Source of the DNA: Methylobacter sp.
Lineage (GTDB): Bacteria; Pseudomonadota; Gammaproteobacteria; Methylococcales; Methylomonadaceae
Length of the DNA: 37,450 bases
Assembly: GCF_004322395.1 (NCBI RefSeq)
Contig: NZ_SCTW01000006.1
Span: 1-37,450 of the forward strand
Reading direction: 5' to 3'
Shown: positions 7,747 through 16,403 of the stretch, piece by piece
Layout of the letters: each line of letters starts with the position of its first letter
Position numbering within the stretch: position 1 is the first letter of the stretch
Translations under genes and position numbers: made by a program
Notes under the pieces: generated by a model
The model's database searches: none
What the model saw: only the letters and a program-made list of their open reading frames with translations
Told to the model about the DNA's origin: nothing

Positions 7747-9096
7747 ATGAAAATCTTTAGTCATAAAACAATGATTGCGGCAGCAAGCAGTCTTTTATCG
7801 ATCAGCGTTAGCGGAACTCATGTTTATGCAGATTCAGGCATGGTCGAATCGCTTACGGAATTTGCCATTAACGAAACCGATTTGTTGAAAGATAACGGCG
7901 TAGTGGTCGGCGGCTGGGCCAATGCCGGTATCACCTATAACGCGGCAAACCCGGCCAACAACTTCAACGGCCCCGTTACGTTCGGCGACCGTTCCGGCGA
8001 ATTCCAGTTGAATCAATTAAACTTGTTCGTACAACGCGCCGTAGCGACAGAAGGCGACGCATGGGATTTCGGCGGACGTGTCGACGCCATGTTCGGCACT
8101 GATGCGATTTTCACCCAGGCTTACGGCGTTCCTGCGTTTGATGCGAATACCGGATTGCCGTTGAACCGAAGCCATTGGGACTTGAATCTGCTCGGCGCTA
8201 ACGACAATCGTTTTTACGATATAGCCCTGCCCCAAGCGTACGTCAAAATTTATGCGCCAGCCGGCAATGGCTTAAATATCAAGGCCGGTCATTTCTATAC
8301 ACCGATCGGCTACGAAACAGTTCCCGCTCCCGACAACTTTTTCTATAGCCATGCCTACACCATGCAATATGGCGAACCGTTCACCCATACCGGTGTGATG
8401 GGCAACTATACGGTCGATAAAAACTGGTCCGTTATGGGCGGCGCTGTAACCGGTAGTGCAACCGGGGGTTGGGACGGCGGCTGGGATAAACAGTTGGGTA
8501 ATTGGGGCGGCTTGGCAGGCGTTATCTGGACCAGCGACGATAAAGTGAGTAGCGCTAATATCAGCGGTACTTATGGCGGTACTTCAGAGCAAAGCAGCCA
8601 ATCCTGGGGCTTATACAGTATCGTGTTGAAGCACAACATTAGCGCTAAAACGCACCTGGTTTTGCAACATGATCATGGCTATGCCAATGGCGTATTGCTG
8701 GGCGGTATACCTACAGATACTGAATGGTACGGCGTCAACACGCATTTGACCTACGACATTAAGGATAACTTGGCTGCGGGGATCCGCGCCGAATGGTTCC
8801 GCGATCAAAACGGATTCAGGGTCTGCTCTCCTGCGCGCGTGGCGGCCGCTACCAATAGCGCCGGAACCAGTTATGCGATCGGCGGCCAAGTTAACAACAG
8901 CACTTGCAATGCCGCCAGCTATTACGCGATCACGGCCGGGTTAAACTGGAAACCGGTCAAATGGCTGAATATCCGCCCGAACGTTCGTTATGACTGGGTC
9001 GATGGCAATATTTCGGCAGGAGGGCGCTACCGGCCTTTCGGCAACGGCAAGCAGGATCAATTTTTGTTTTCGACCGATTTTTCGATCAGTTTCTAA
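7747..9096 (+). CDS. Outer-membrane beta-barrel porin, BBP2 (OmpL-like) family
   Basis: 449 residues. A Sec signal peptide is clear, with a charged start, a hydrophobic core and likely cleavage after VYA (residue 28). The mature part is rich in alternating aromatic/polar beta-strands (for example GWANAGITYN, ANISGTYGG, IRPNVRYDWVDGN) and ends with FSTDFSISF, whose terminal Phe is typical of outer-membrane proteins. The segment around AGHFYTPIGYETVPAPDNFFYSHAY matches the putative beta-barrel porin-2 family. Two cysteines (VCSP and STCN, about residues 358 and 381) may pair in an extracellular loop. AAGGGAG before the ATG is a good ribosome-binding site. The substrate is unknown. It follows cheB by 62 bases and could be read through from the che operon. 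Confidence 0.85.
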   Translation: MKIFSHKTMIAAASSLLSISVSGTHVYADSGMVESLTEFAINETDLLKDNGVVVGGWANAGITYNAANPANNFNGPVTFGDRSGEFQLNQLNLFVQRAVATEGDAWDFGGRVDAMFGTDAIFTQAYGVPAFDANTGLPLNRSHWDLNLLGANDNRFYDIALPQAYVKIYAPAGNGLNIKAGHFYTPIGYETVPAPDNFFYSHAYTMQYGEPFTHTGVMGNYTVDKNWSVMGGAVTGSATGGWDGGWDKQLGNWGGLAGVIWTSDDKVSSANISGTYGGTSEQSSQSWGLYSIVLKHNISAKTHLVLQHDHGYANGVLLGGIPTDTEWYGVNTHLTYDIKDNLAAGIRAEWFRDQNGFRVCSPARVAAATNSAGTSYAIGGQVNNSTCNAASYYAITAGLNWKPVKWLNIRPNVRYDWVDGNISAGGRYRPFGNGKQDQFLFSTDFSISF

Positions 9097-9155
9097 TGAG
9101 CCGTCAAAGAGGGCACGTTCGTATTATCAATGTCGGCGCAAGTTTGAGCCCTAAT

Positions 9156-9216
9156 AGATTTAAACGATATATTCGATAAAATCGATTGACCAGTTAAACT
9201 TTATGTATTATATAAT
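9156..9216 (+). promoter_or_regulatory. Second 9-bp phased CGAT operator array with promoter
   Basis: AGAT at 9156 and CGAT at 9165, 9174 and 9183 are spaced exactly 9 bp apart. The last unit forms CGATTGAC, so TTGACC (9186-9191) is a likely -35, and TATAAT (9211-9216) is a likely -10 with a long 19-bp spacer. Over the 34 bases 9157-9190, about 29 match 381-414 before the chemotaxis operon, including an identical GATTTAAACGAT. The array lies 160 bases before the HTH-receiver gene. Inference: autoregulation by that protein. Confidence 0.62.
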
Positions 9217-9350
9217 AGTCTTATATATCCCTTATATAACGGCAAGAAAAGAAATTGATACGCTCAAATTTCGCGAGCTATTTAAATATCGATCTATACC
9301 TTGACCTATTAAATTTAAAATTCTATTAACCGATAAGGAATCTTTCCATT

Positions 9351-9917
9351 ATGGCAAGTAATGACAATAAGTCTTATCTAACACCCAGCGAGGCCGCCAA
9401 GCTATTGATGGTGTCGCCGATTACTGTGCGTGCGTGGGCTCAAAAAGGTTTGTTACCTTCCGAGACAACGCCTGGCGGGCACCGCCGTTTTCTGCGCGAA
9501 AGTGTAGAGCTGTTTGCCAAGCAGTGTAAAACAGCGCCAAAACGTAACGATTTGCGGATACTGATCGTAGACGACGACAAACAAGTCGCCGGATTCCTCG
9601 TCGAATGGCTGACCGGCTTGGATGAGCCGTTTATAGTCAGTTCCGCAGTCGATGGATTCGAGGTTGGCAGCAAAGTGCATACTTTCGAGCCGGACATCAT
9701 TCTGTTGGACTTGATGATGCCTGGGCTGGATGGATTCGCAGTCTGCCGGCAGATCAAAGCCGACCCGGATACCAGCGATATTCGCGTGATTGCGATGACC
9801 GGCCATCCGAGCCCGGAAAACCAGCAGCGTATCCTTGAAGCGGGCGCGGAAATCTGTATTGCCAAACCGCTGGACACCAAATTTCTGCTTGGGTTACTGA
9901 AAGCCGACTTGTCGTAA
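9351..9917 (+). CDS. BldC/MerR-like HTH plus receiver domain regulator
   Basis: 188 residues in an unusual order: DNA-binding domain first, receiver second. Residues 8-55 form a MerR/excisionase-type winged helix (LTPSEAAKLLMVSPITVRAW, then GLLPSETTPGGHRRF) very like Streptomyces BldC. Residues 68-186 form a receiver with acidic D74-D76, phosphoacceptor D120 (ILLDLMMPGLDG), T150 and K172 (AKP). Most response regulators have the receiver at the N-terminus. The next gene is a hybrid histidine kinase 48 bases downstream, the likely phosphodonor. A CGAT array upstream of this gene, repeated before the chemotaxis operon, is its likely target. ATG at 9351 gives the best HTH start. Confidence 0.88.
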   Translation: MASNDNKSYLTPSEAAKLLMVSPITVRAWAQKGLLPSETTPGGHRRFLRESVELFAKQCKTAPKRNDLRILIVDDDKQVAGFLVEWLTGLDEPFIVSSAVDGFEVGSKVHTFEPDIILLDLMMPGLDGFAVCRQIKADPDTSDIRVIAMTGHPSPENQQRILEAGAEICIAKPLDTKFLLGLLKADLS

Positions 9918-9965
9918 CATTTCGGCTACACCCCCTTATCTTCCAACAGCTTGAAAAGGTGGCTC

Positions 9966-12900
9966 ATGGATAAGCGCATTACCCTCTTCGTATCGGGCAT
10001 GTTGGCGGATATGAATCGTTACTGGATGTTGCTGGCATTGTTGGCTGCTGTGGCGATTGCGTTTTTTTTGACGCCCGGCACTTATTTCGAGATGGCACAG
10101 CGCGACTTCCTGCCTTTGCATACCTTGCTGGAATTTTCCTCGGTTCTGGTCGCATTGATGGTATTTGGCGTGACTTGGCACAGTTTGTCGCCAACCCGTT
10201 CCGCCAACATAACGTTGCTGGGTTGCGCGATGCTGGCCTCCGGCTTGCTGGATTTTGGCCATACGCTGTCTTACAAAGGGATGCCTGATTTTGTTACGCC
10301 ATCCTCTCCCGAAAAGGGTATCGCTTTCTGGCTGGCGGCCAGGTTGACTGTTGCGACTGCACTCTGTATCGCCTCTTTCATGTCTACAGACCCGCTACGC
10401 AAACCGCAAATCCGCTATGTACAGTTGTTGGTCTATTGCCTGTATACGCTGCTAATCTACTGGGTAGTGCTATTTCATGAATCGGTTCTGCCGCGCACCT
10501 TTATCGAAGGCCAAGGCTTAACGCATTTTAAGGTGGCTTGTGAGTGGGGCGTTATCGGCCTGCTTGCTATTGCTGCAAGCCGTTTTTGGCGGCGTACTTG
10601 CGATGCTGCGGATATCCACAACCTGAAAACTTATTTTTTTGCCGCCGCTGTGGTCTTTATCATGAGCGAGGTGTTTTTTACTCAATACAAAACCACGAGC
10701 GACGCTTTTAATGTATTGGGCCATCTTTATAAAATAATTGGTTATTTTCTGCTGTACCAGGCCGTATTTGTGACTACTATTCAGGCCCCTTACCATGAAG
10801 TCGAGCACCAGCAAACGCGGTACCGGCAATTGTTCGAGAATATGACCTCCTGCGGCGTGGTTTACCAGTCGGTTGATAACGGCAGCGATTTTATTTTTCT
10901 GGAAGTCAATCACGCAGCCGAACGCACTGAAAAAATGGCCCGGGAAGAATTTATAGGCAGACGGCTGGCTGAGCTTTTTCCCGGCGCAGCTAATTCCGGC
11001 TTGCTCGATGTGTTGCGCCGGGTCTGGCGTACAGGCCAGACTGAACATTTTCCTGTTAAGTACTATAAGGATGGGCGCATTGCCGGCTGGCGGGAAAACT
11101 ACCTCTATCGTTTGGCCGATGACAATGTTGTTTCCATCTACGATGACATCACCGAGCGCAAATTGGCGGAACAGGCGTTACAGGAGAGCGAGAAAAATTT
11201 TCGGGCGATTTTTGAAACGGCCGCCATCGGTATGTCGGAAGCCGACCCAGTGACCGGTAAGTTCTTGCGCGTCAATTTGAAATTCTGCCAAATGACCGGC
11301 TATTGCGCAAAAGAACTTCTCTCCAAGACCATTGAAACGATCACTCATCCCGATGACCGGGAAAAGAACATGGAAGACTGGGGACGCATGGCGCGCGGAG
11401 AGGTGCCTGAATACACGGCTGAAAAGCGCTATATTCACAAGGACGGCCATGAAGTTTGGGCGCATTTGAACGTAGTCGCCCTTCGCGATGAAAACGGAGT
11501 GATAGTTCGCACTCTGGGGGCTATTGCCGACATTACCGCACGCAAACAGGCTGAAGCCGACCGCCTCCGCCATGACCGTGAGTTAAAATCCATTTTCGAC
11601 GCTTTACCCGATTTCTACTTCCATCTAGGCTCGGATGGAACCATCCTCAGCTATCACGCCAATCCAACAGCCATGGGTGAACTGCACGTGCCTCCGGAAC
11701 AATTTCTTGGCCGGCGCGTAATTGATATTTTGCCGCCTGCGCAGGCGGAGCTGTTTGCTGTTAAGCTCGGAGAGCAACGAAGTAGCGGCAAGATAATTAC
11801 TTTTGAATATCAGCTTACGGTATCCGGTGCGGAGCGTTATTACGAAGCGCGTCTAACCAATCTTGCCGATAGTGACGACATTATCGTGCTGGTACGGGAT
11901 ATCGTCGAGCGCAAGCTATTAGAGCAACAATTGCAGCAAGCGCAGAAAATGGAAGCATTAGGGCAATTGACCGGCGGAATCGCCCACGACTTCAACAATA
12001 TTCTGGCTGCCATTCTCGGTTACTCCAACCTTGCTATGGAGCGGTGCGTATCCGACCCCTCGGATAAACTGGCCCGTTATCTGGGCGAAGTCATTTCCGC
12101 CAGCGAACGGGCTCGCGACCTGATTGCCAAGATGCTTGCTTACAGCCGGACTTCTTCGGCCGTGGCAAGCGTTCCCCTGGACATGGTTCCGGAGGTGGAA
12201 AAAGCCGTTGCCATGTTGTCCGTTGCCATTCCGGCAGGCATTGAAGTTGCTACTCACATCGAACCCTACGTTCCTTCAGTACGGATTGATCCGATTGAAG
12301 TACAACAGGTGTTAATTAATCTCTCCGTTAATTCCCGCGACGCCATTGGCGAACAGGGCCGTATCGACATTACGCTTGAGCGCGCCAAAGTTAAACACAG
12401 AGCCTGCGCGATTTGCCACAATATCATCGAAGGAGATTATGTAGCCCTGGAAGTGAAAGATAGCGGTAACGGTATTCCAGCCAATATACAGCAGCGTATT
12501 TTCGATCCCTTTTTTACGACCAAAGACATTGGCAAGGGCTCGGGGCTCGGTTTAAGTATGGTGCAAGGGGTCGTCATAAAAAACAATGCGCATTTACTGA
12601 TAGAAACCGGCCCTGGTCAAGGCACTTCATTCAGACTGTTGTTTCCCTTTACGGAAGCAGAGGCGGTCAGTTCAGCAGCCCCACTTTCCATGCCGAGCGC
12701 GCGTATAACAGAGAGCTGGCGCATTTGGGTGGTAGAAGACCAAGAGTCTTTGGCTAGCTATTACCTGGAACTGCTGCAGGAACAAGGCTATCTGGTTACC
12801 GTTTTTACCGATCCTTCCGAGGCATTACGCGCTTTTCGGCTTGATTCGGACAATGTGGACCTGATTCTTACCGACCAGACCATGCCGCATTTGAGCGGCG

Positions 12901-13091
12901 CTGAATTGGCCGGTGCCGTGCTTGCCATAAGGCCGGAACTGCCGATTATTCTGGTCACCGGTTATAGCGAGACAATTAATGAAGAAGAAGCGAAACGCCT
13001 GGGTATTCGATGCTATTTGAGTAAACCTGTGGACGGAAACAAATTGTTGGACATATTGGCAGCAGAACTCCGCAGAAACGGCTATGCCTAA
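9966..13091 (+). CDS. MASE3-PAS hybrid histidine kinase with C-terminal receiver
   Basis: Membrane-bound hybrid sensor kinase of 1041 residues from ATG 9966, chosen over TTG 9951 because AAGG lies at a good distance before it. The N-terminal multi-helix region (about 10-270) has the MASE3 signature around LEFSSVLVALMVFGVTWHS and LDFGHTLSYKGMPDF. Three PAS domains follow (about 285-400, 410-530, 535-650). The HisKA domain has phosphoacceptor H674 (GGIAHDFNNILA). The ATPase domain has NLSVNSRDAI, VKDSGNGIP and GKGSGLGLSMVQG. The C-terminal receiver (about 905-1035) has D970 in LTDQTMPH. There is no Hpt domain, so phosphotransfer to the adjacent HTH-receiver protein would need H674 directly or a separate Hpt protein. 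The ligand is unknown. Confidence 0.93.
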   Translation: MDKRITLFVSGMLADMNRYWMLLALLAAVAIAFFLTPGTYFEMAQRDFLPLHTLLEFSSVLVALMVFGVTWHSLSPTRSANITLLGCAMLASGLLDFGHTLSYKGMPDFVTPSSPEKGIAFWLAARLTVATALCIASFMSTDPLRKPQIRYVQLLVYCLYTLLIYWVVLFHESVLPRTFIEGQGLTHFKVACEWGVIGLLAIAASRFWRRTCDAADIHNLKTYFFAAAVVFIMSEVFFTQYKTTSDAFNVLGHLYKIIGYFLLYQAVFVTTIQAPYHEVEHQQTRYRQLFENMTSCGVVYQSVDNGSDFIFLEVNHAAERTEKMAREEFIGRRLAELFPGAANSGLLDVLRRVWRTGQTEHFPVKYYKDGRIAGWRENYLYRLADDNVVSIYDDITERKLAEQALQESEKNFRAIFETAAIGMSEADPVTGKFLRVNLKFCQMTGYCAKELLSKTIETITHPDDREKNMEDWGRMARGEVPEYTAEKRYIHKDGHEVWAHLNVVALRDENGVIVRTLGAIADITARKQAEADRLRHDRELKSIFDALPDFYFHLGSDGTILSYHANPTAMGELHVPPEQFLGRRVIDILPPAQAELFAVKLGEQRSSGKIITFEYQLTVSGAERYYEARLTNLADSDDIIVLVRDIVERKLLEQQLQQAQKMEALGQLTGGIAHDFNNILAAILGYSNLAMERCVSDPSDKLARYLGEVISASERARDLIAKMLAYSRTSSAVASVPLDMVPEVEKAVAMLSVAIPAGIEVATHIEPYVPSVRIDPIEVQQVLINLSVNSRDAIGEQGRIDITLERAKVKHRACAICHNIIEGDYVALEVKDSGNGIPANIQQRIFDPFFTTKDIGKGSGLGLSMVQGVVIKNNAHLLIETGPGQGTSFRLLFPFTEAEAVSSAAPLSMPSARITESWRIWVVEDQESLASYYLELLQEQGYLVTVFTDPSEALRAFRLDSDNVDLILTDQTMPHLSGAELAGAVLAIRPELPIILVTGYSETINEEEAKRLGIRCYLSKPVDGNKLLDILAAELRRNGYA

Positions 13092-13148
13092 AGCGTCTAT
13101 TTAGATTTAGACACAGCGTTTCCAGATATATCTCCGCAACGTATTAAA

Positions 13149-13253
13149 AACTGATGTTACGTAAGGATGGTTTTGTCCCGTTTGCCCCTGAGATCACTCG
13201 ATACCTCCCTGTGCCTCGCCCTTCGGGTCCGAAAACCCGGTTCAAATAACGTC
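13149..13253. repeat. Dispersed intergenic repeat (long copy)
   Basis: AACTGATGTTACGTAAGG (13149-13166) and CCGGTTCAAATAACGTC (13237-13253) recur as AACTGATGTTACGCAAGG (31483-31500) and CCGATTCAAATAACGTC (31513-31529). Here about 70 bases lie between the blocks, including CCTCGCCCTTCGGGTCC, which resembles the start of the window. The 290-base gap 13092-13382 holds nothing else recognisable apart from a weak hairpin GTCTA/TAGAC at 13096-13113 after the kinase gene. Confidence 0.5.
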
Positions 13254-13382
13254 AATAAAAATGTTAATGCAATCTAAATTTCGAATAACTGCAAACATCA
13301 GGTACTAAAAAAGAAATCAAACTGATGGCGTGCCAAAGAGCGATAGATTTAGCTGATTGACGTTTTCCTTGAAGCATATTTT

Positions 13383-13732
13383 TTAAAATTCCAATTCCAA
13401 ATTAGCTTCGCAAAAATTAAATTTAGCCTCCTCGGATTCTGAACCGTCGGCATAGGCGGCCTTAACATATTGATTGCAACCTTCATCGCGTTGGTGCTGG
13501 AATCCCAAACCAGCATCATGCTATCGCCTGCTGCAATGCCCTGCCCAATATCAAAATAACCCCAGTCCTTCTTATCCTCGGATACCAGAAGCTTGGTCAT
13601 TTTGAACCGGGTATTATTGTGCACTTTAAAAGAATAATCCGAATCCTCTGCTATCGCATTACCGGTAACAATCGATCCGATAAGTAACGATGCAATAACT
13701 GTCAACGTGCCGCTAAAATTTCGAGCTTTCAT
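13383..13732 (-). pseudogene. Frameshifted small secreted protein
   Basis: The protein begins MKARNFSGTLTVIASLLIG, with a signal peptide cleaved near AIA. The mature part contains SFKVHNNTRFKMTKLLVSED, GYFDIGQGIAAGDSM and LVWDSSTN. After STN the reading frame changes. The open frame continues into improbable sequence, while another frame gives DEGCNQYVKAAYADGSES, then AKFNFCEANLELEF and a stop at 13383-13385. That tail fits the first part, with two cysteines and acidic residues. The span is 350 bases, one short of a whole number of codons, so one base is missing near 13487-13490. I do not know the function of this family. Start 13732 was chosen because a strong promoter lies just upstream of it. 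A sequencing error is the alternative explanation. Confidence 0.75.
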
Positions 13733-13777
13733 GCTAATTCCATTGGTTGAGCCGCAACAATATGTTACGGATTTCAG

Positions 13778-13806
13778 TTTATATACTTGCAAAAAAATCA
13801 TGTCAA
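13778..13806 (-). promoter_or_regulatory. Strong sigma-70-type promoter for the small secreted gene
   Basis: On the minus strand TTGACA (13806-13801), a 17-bp spacer and TATAAA (13783-13778) are near consensus. Transcription would start near 13771, about 40 bases before the ATG at 13732. This excludes the longer reading frame starting at 13828, which would begin upstream of the promoter. Confidence 0.7.
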
Positions 13807-14035
13807 CGACTACAAAGATAATAGCCAATCAATGTATAAAATACTTTTAAATTCACTTGATCGGACAACATACAAATAGCTTTTATAATCAGCCGGTTTG
13901 TGTATAAGAACTCCAAACAGTTTGAATTTAGTTGCTATCTTTTACTAAAAACATAATATCTGGACAAAATCCCATAAATTGGGCAAAATTAGCAGCTGAT
14001 AATGCTTTTTAACCCCCAACCGACTGTGCAGATTG
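13807..14035. other. AT-rich intergenic region before aroQ
   Basis: Together with the upstream promoter segment this makes a 303-base gap between divergent genes. It is AT-rich and carries no open frame or repeat that I recognise. The promoter for the aroQ-acc block must lie here. No clear -35/-10 pair stands out, although several TATAAT-like stretches exist. Confidence 0.4.
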
Positions 14036-14482
14036 ATGGCAACAATTACCGTTCTAAATGGGCCGAATTTAAACCTGTTAGGCATTCGCGAACCCGGTAT
14101 TTACGGTAATCAAACCCTCGCCGACATCAAGCAACATCTCGAACAAAAAGCAGCTGAACTCACACATCTGCTTAACTTTCATCAAAACAACGCAGAACAC
14201 GAGATTGTAGAACTGATACACGAAGCTTACCAAGCCCGGATTGATTTTATCATTATTAACCCGGCAGCCTTTACTCATACCAGCGTCGCCATTCGTGACG
14301 CGCTGCTGGCAACCAAAATCCCATTTATAGAGGTTCATCTATCAAACGTCCATGCACGCGAACCTTTTAGAAAACATTCCTATTTCTCGGATATTGCCAA
14401 AGGCGTTATCTGCGGATTAGGCGCAACAGGGTACGAATTGGCCTTACTGGCCGCTCATCAGATATTAGCCGAGAGACACTAA
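14036..14482 (+). CDS. aroQ: Type II 3-dehydroquinate dehydratase
   Basis: Dehydrates 3-dehydroquinate to 3-dehydroshikimate in the shikimate pathway. 148 residues from ATG 14036; a TTG precedes it directly and is less likely. Visible signatures are [20 protein letters not shown] with the catalytic Tyr in PGIYG, the loop [30 protein letters not shown] and [17 protein letters not shown] with the catalytic His. The dodecameric type II enzyme is typically about 145-150 residues. It is followed by accB after five bases, the same order as in Pseudomonas and many other gammaproteobacteria. Confidence 0.96.
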   Translation: MATITVLNGPNLNLLGIREPGIYGNQTLADIKQHLEQKAAELTHLLNFHQNNAEHEIVELIHEAYQARIDFIIINPAAFTHTSVAIRDALLATKIPFIEVHLSNVHAREPFRKHSYFSDIAKGVICGLGATGYELALLAAHQILAERH

Positions 14483-14487
14483 AAACT

Positions 14488-14925
14488 ATGGATATTAGAA
14501 AAATAAAAAAACTCATTGAAATTATCGAAGAGTCTGACATTGCCGAACTGGAGATCAAAGAGGGCGAAGAATCCATTCGCATCAGCCGTTATTCCGCTGC
14601 TCCTGCTGCTGTCGCCTATGCGCCTGCACCTGTTGCTACAGTACCTGCCGCGGCTGCTCCGGCAGCGGCGCCTGCAGAAGAGAAAATCGCCGGGCATGTG
14701 GTTAAGTCGCCGATGGTCGGCACATTTTACCGCTCCGCTTCACCGGGCACTAAAGTGTTCGCCGAAGTCGGTCAATCGGTTCAAGTCGGCGACACTTTGT
14801 GCATCATTGAGGCTATGAAAATCCTTAATCAGATCGAATCGGATAAAAGCGGCACCATTACTAAAGTTCTGGTTGAAAACGCCGAACCTGTCGAATATGG
14901 CCAACCCTTATTCATCATTGAATAA
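14488..14925 (+). CDS. accB: Biotin carboxyl carrier protein of acetyl-CoA carboxylase
   Basis: Carries biotin between the biotin carboxylase and carboxyltransferase parts of acetyl-CoA carboxylase, the first step of fatty-acid synthesis. 145 residues: an N-terminal segment starting [20 protein letters not shown], an Ala/Pro-rich flexible linker (about 40-70) and a C-terminal biotinyl domain with the [10 protein letters not shown] motif. The biotinylated lysine is K111. The thumb segment [14 protein letters not shown] is also present. It is coupled to accC, which starts 19 bases after the stop. Confidence 0.97.
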   Translation: MDIRKIKKLIEIIEESDIAELEIKEGEESIRISRYSAAPAAVAYAPAPVATVPAAAAPAAAPAEEKIAGHVVKSPMVGTFYRSASPGTKVFAEVGQSVQVGDTLCIIEAMKILNQIESDKSGTITKVLVENAEPVEYGQPLFIIE

Positions 14926-14944
14926 CACCAAGAACGGGGAACTC

Positions 14945-16288
14945 ATGTTCGATAAAATCGTTATCGCCAATCGTGGCGAAATAGCACTGCGTATTTTACG
15001 CGCCTGCCGAGAATTAGGCGTCAAGGTTGTTGCCGTTCATTCCGAAGCTGACCGGGATCTAAAACATGTGCGCTTAGCAGATGAATCCGTTTGCATCGGC
15101 CCTGCCGCATCCGTTGACAGCTACTTGAATATTCCGGCTATTATCAGTGCCGCCGAAGTGACCGATGCCGAAGCCATTCATCCGGGCTACGGTTTCTTGT
15201 CTGAAAATGCCGATTTTTCCGAGAAAGTAAAACAAAGCGGCTTTATTTTTATCGGCCCGAAAGCGGAAACCATTCGCATGATGGGCGATAAGATTTCAGC
15301 CAAGAAAGCTATGCTATCAGCCGGAATTCCCTGCGTTCCCGGTAACAATGACCCGTTACCGGACGACAACAAAAAGAATTTGAAGCTGGCTCAGGAAATC
15401 GGCTATCCGGTTATCATCAAAGCTGCCGGCGGCGGCGGCGGCCGCGGCATGCGCACGGTACATACCGAAGCGGCCTTAATAAATGCGATCTCGATGACTA
15501 AAGCCGAGGCGGGTACTGCTTTCGGTAATTCTACGGTGTACATGGAAAAATTCCTGGAAGACCCAAGGCATATCGAGTTTCAAGTTATGGCCGATTCACA
15601 CGGCAACGCGATACATTTAGGTGAACGCGACTGCTCCATGCAGCGCCGTCATCAAAAAGTGGTTGAAGAAGCCCCCGCTCCGGGCATCACTGAAGAGCAG
15701 CGCAAAACCATCGGTGAGCGATGCGCCAAAGCCTGCGTCGAAATAGGCTATTTGGGTGCAGGTACGTTTGAATTTCTGTATGAAAAAGGCGAGTTTTATT
15801 TCATTGAAATGAATACCCGTGTTCAGGTTGAGCATCCTGTCACCGAAATGGTAACCGGTTTTGACATCGTCAAGGAGCAATTGCGTATCGCTGCCGGCCT
15901 CCCGCTATCCATTACCCAGGATCAGGTAAAAATACAAGGACATGCGATTGAATGCCGATTAAATGCGGAAGACCCAAAAACCTTCATGCCCTGTCCCGGC
16001 ACGATAGACCAGTTCCATATGCCCGGCGGCCCCGGCATCCGTTGCGAGACGCATATCTACAATGGCTATAAAGTACCGCCTTATTACGACTCGATGATCG
16101 GCAAGCTGATTGCTCACGGCGAAGACCGCAAGAGCGCGATTGCCCGTATGAACACGGCGTTAAGCGAAATCATCATCGATGGCATTAAAACCAATATTCC
16201 GCTACAGCACGATATTATGAATGACAGCGCCTTTGCAGCGGGTGGGCAAAATATCCATTATCTGGAAAAAAAGCTCGGGATTTATTAA
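14945..16288 (+). CDS. accC: Acetyl-CoA carboxylase biotin carboxylase subunit
   Basis: ATP-dependent carboxylation of biotin on AccB using bicarbonate. 447 residues, close to the 449 of E. coli. Start ATG 14945 ([20 protein letters not shown]) follows GGGGAA; the open frame extends upstream but overlaps accB. Visible features are the N-terminal Rossmann-like domain, the ATP-grasp glycine-rich loop [12 protein letters not shown], the [19 protein letters not shown] segment and [16 protein letters not shown] with active-site residues. The C-terminal part [11 protein letters not shown] is also typical. It is followed by a palindromic repeat, which may separate it from prmA. Confidence 0.97.
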   Translation: MFDKIVIANRGEIALRILRACRELGVKVVAVHSEADRDLKHVRLADESVCIGPAASVDSYLNIPAIISAAEVTDAEAIHPGYGFLSENADFSEKVKQSGFIFIGPKAETIRMMGDKISAKKAMLSAGIPCVPGNNDPLPDDNKKNLKLAQEIGYPVIIKAAGGGGGRGMRTVHTEAALINAISMTKAEAGTAFGNSTVYMEKFLEDPRHIEFQVMADSHGNAIHLGERDCSMQRRHQKVVEEAPAPGITEEQRKTIGERCAKACVEIGYLGAGTFEFLYEKGEFYFIEMNTRVQVEHPVTEMVTGFDIVKEQLRIAAGLPLSITQDQVKIQGHAIECRLNAEDPKTFMPCPGTIDQFHMPGGPGIRCETHIYNGYKVPPYYDSMIGKLIAHGEDRKSAIARMNTALSEIIIDGIKTNIPLQHDIMNDSAFAAGGQNIHYLEKKLGIY

Positions 16289-16302
16289 AAAGATTTAAAA
16301 GC

Positions 16303-16367
16303 TCACCACGAAGGACACGAAGAATAAATAAAATTAAGACTTCGTGTCCTTCGTGTCTTCGTGGTGA
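16303..16367. repeat. Palindromic TTCGTGTCCTTCGTGG-type repeat
   Basis: TCACCACGAAGGACACGAAG (16303-16322) faces CTTCGTGTCCTTCGTGTCTTCGTGGTGA (16340-16367). The right arm carries an extra 8-base TCTTCGTG unit. This sequence type is a common extragenic repeat in many proteobacterial genomes. It may act as a terminator or RNA-stability hairpin after accC. The loop is AT-rich. Confidence 0.7.
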
Positions 16368-16403
16368 ATAACCCCCCCGTCCCTACCTAAAATAACCCGC
16401 ATC

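Noticed and set aside
12405-12419. CxxCH (heme c-like) motif, CAICH, in the hybrid kinase
   Set aside because: It lies in the cytoplasmic ATPase domain before the VKDSGNGIP box. Related kinases often carry paired cysteines there, and heme c attachment occurs only outside the cytoplasm.
13733-13828. N-terminal extension of the small secreted protein (32 extra codons)
   Set aside because: It would start upstream of the near-consensus promoter and would place the signal peptide internally.
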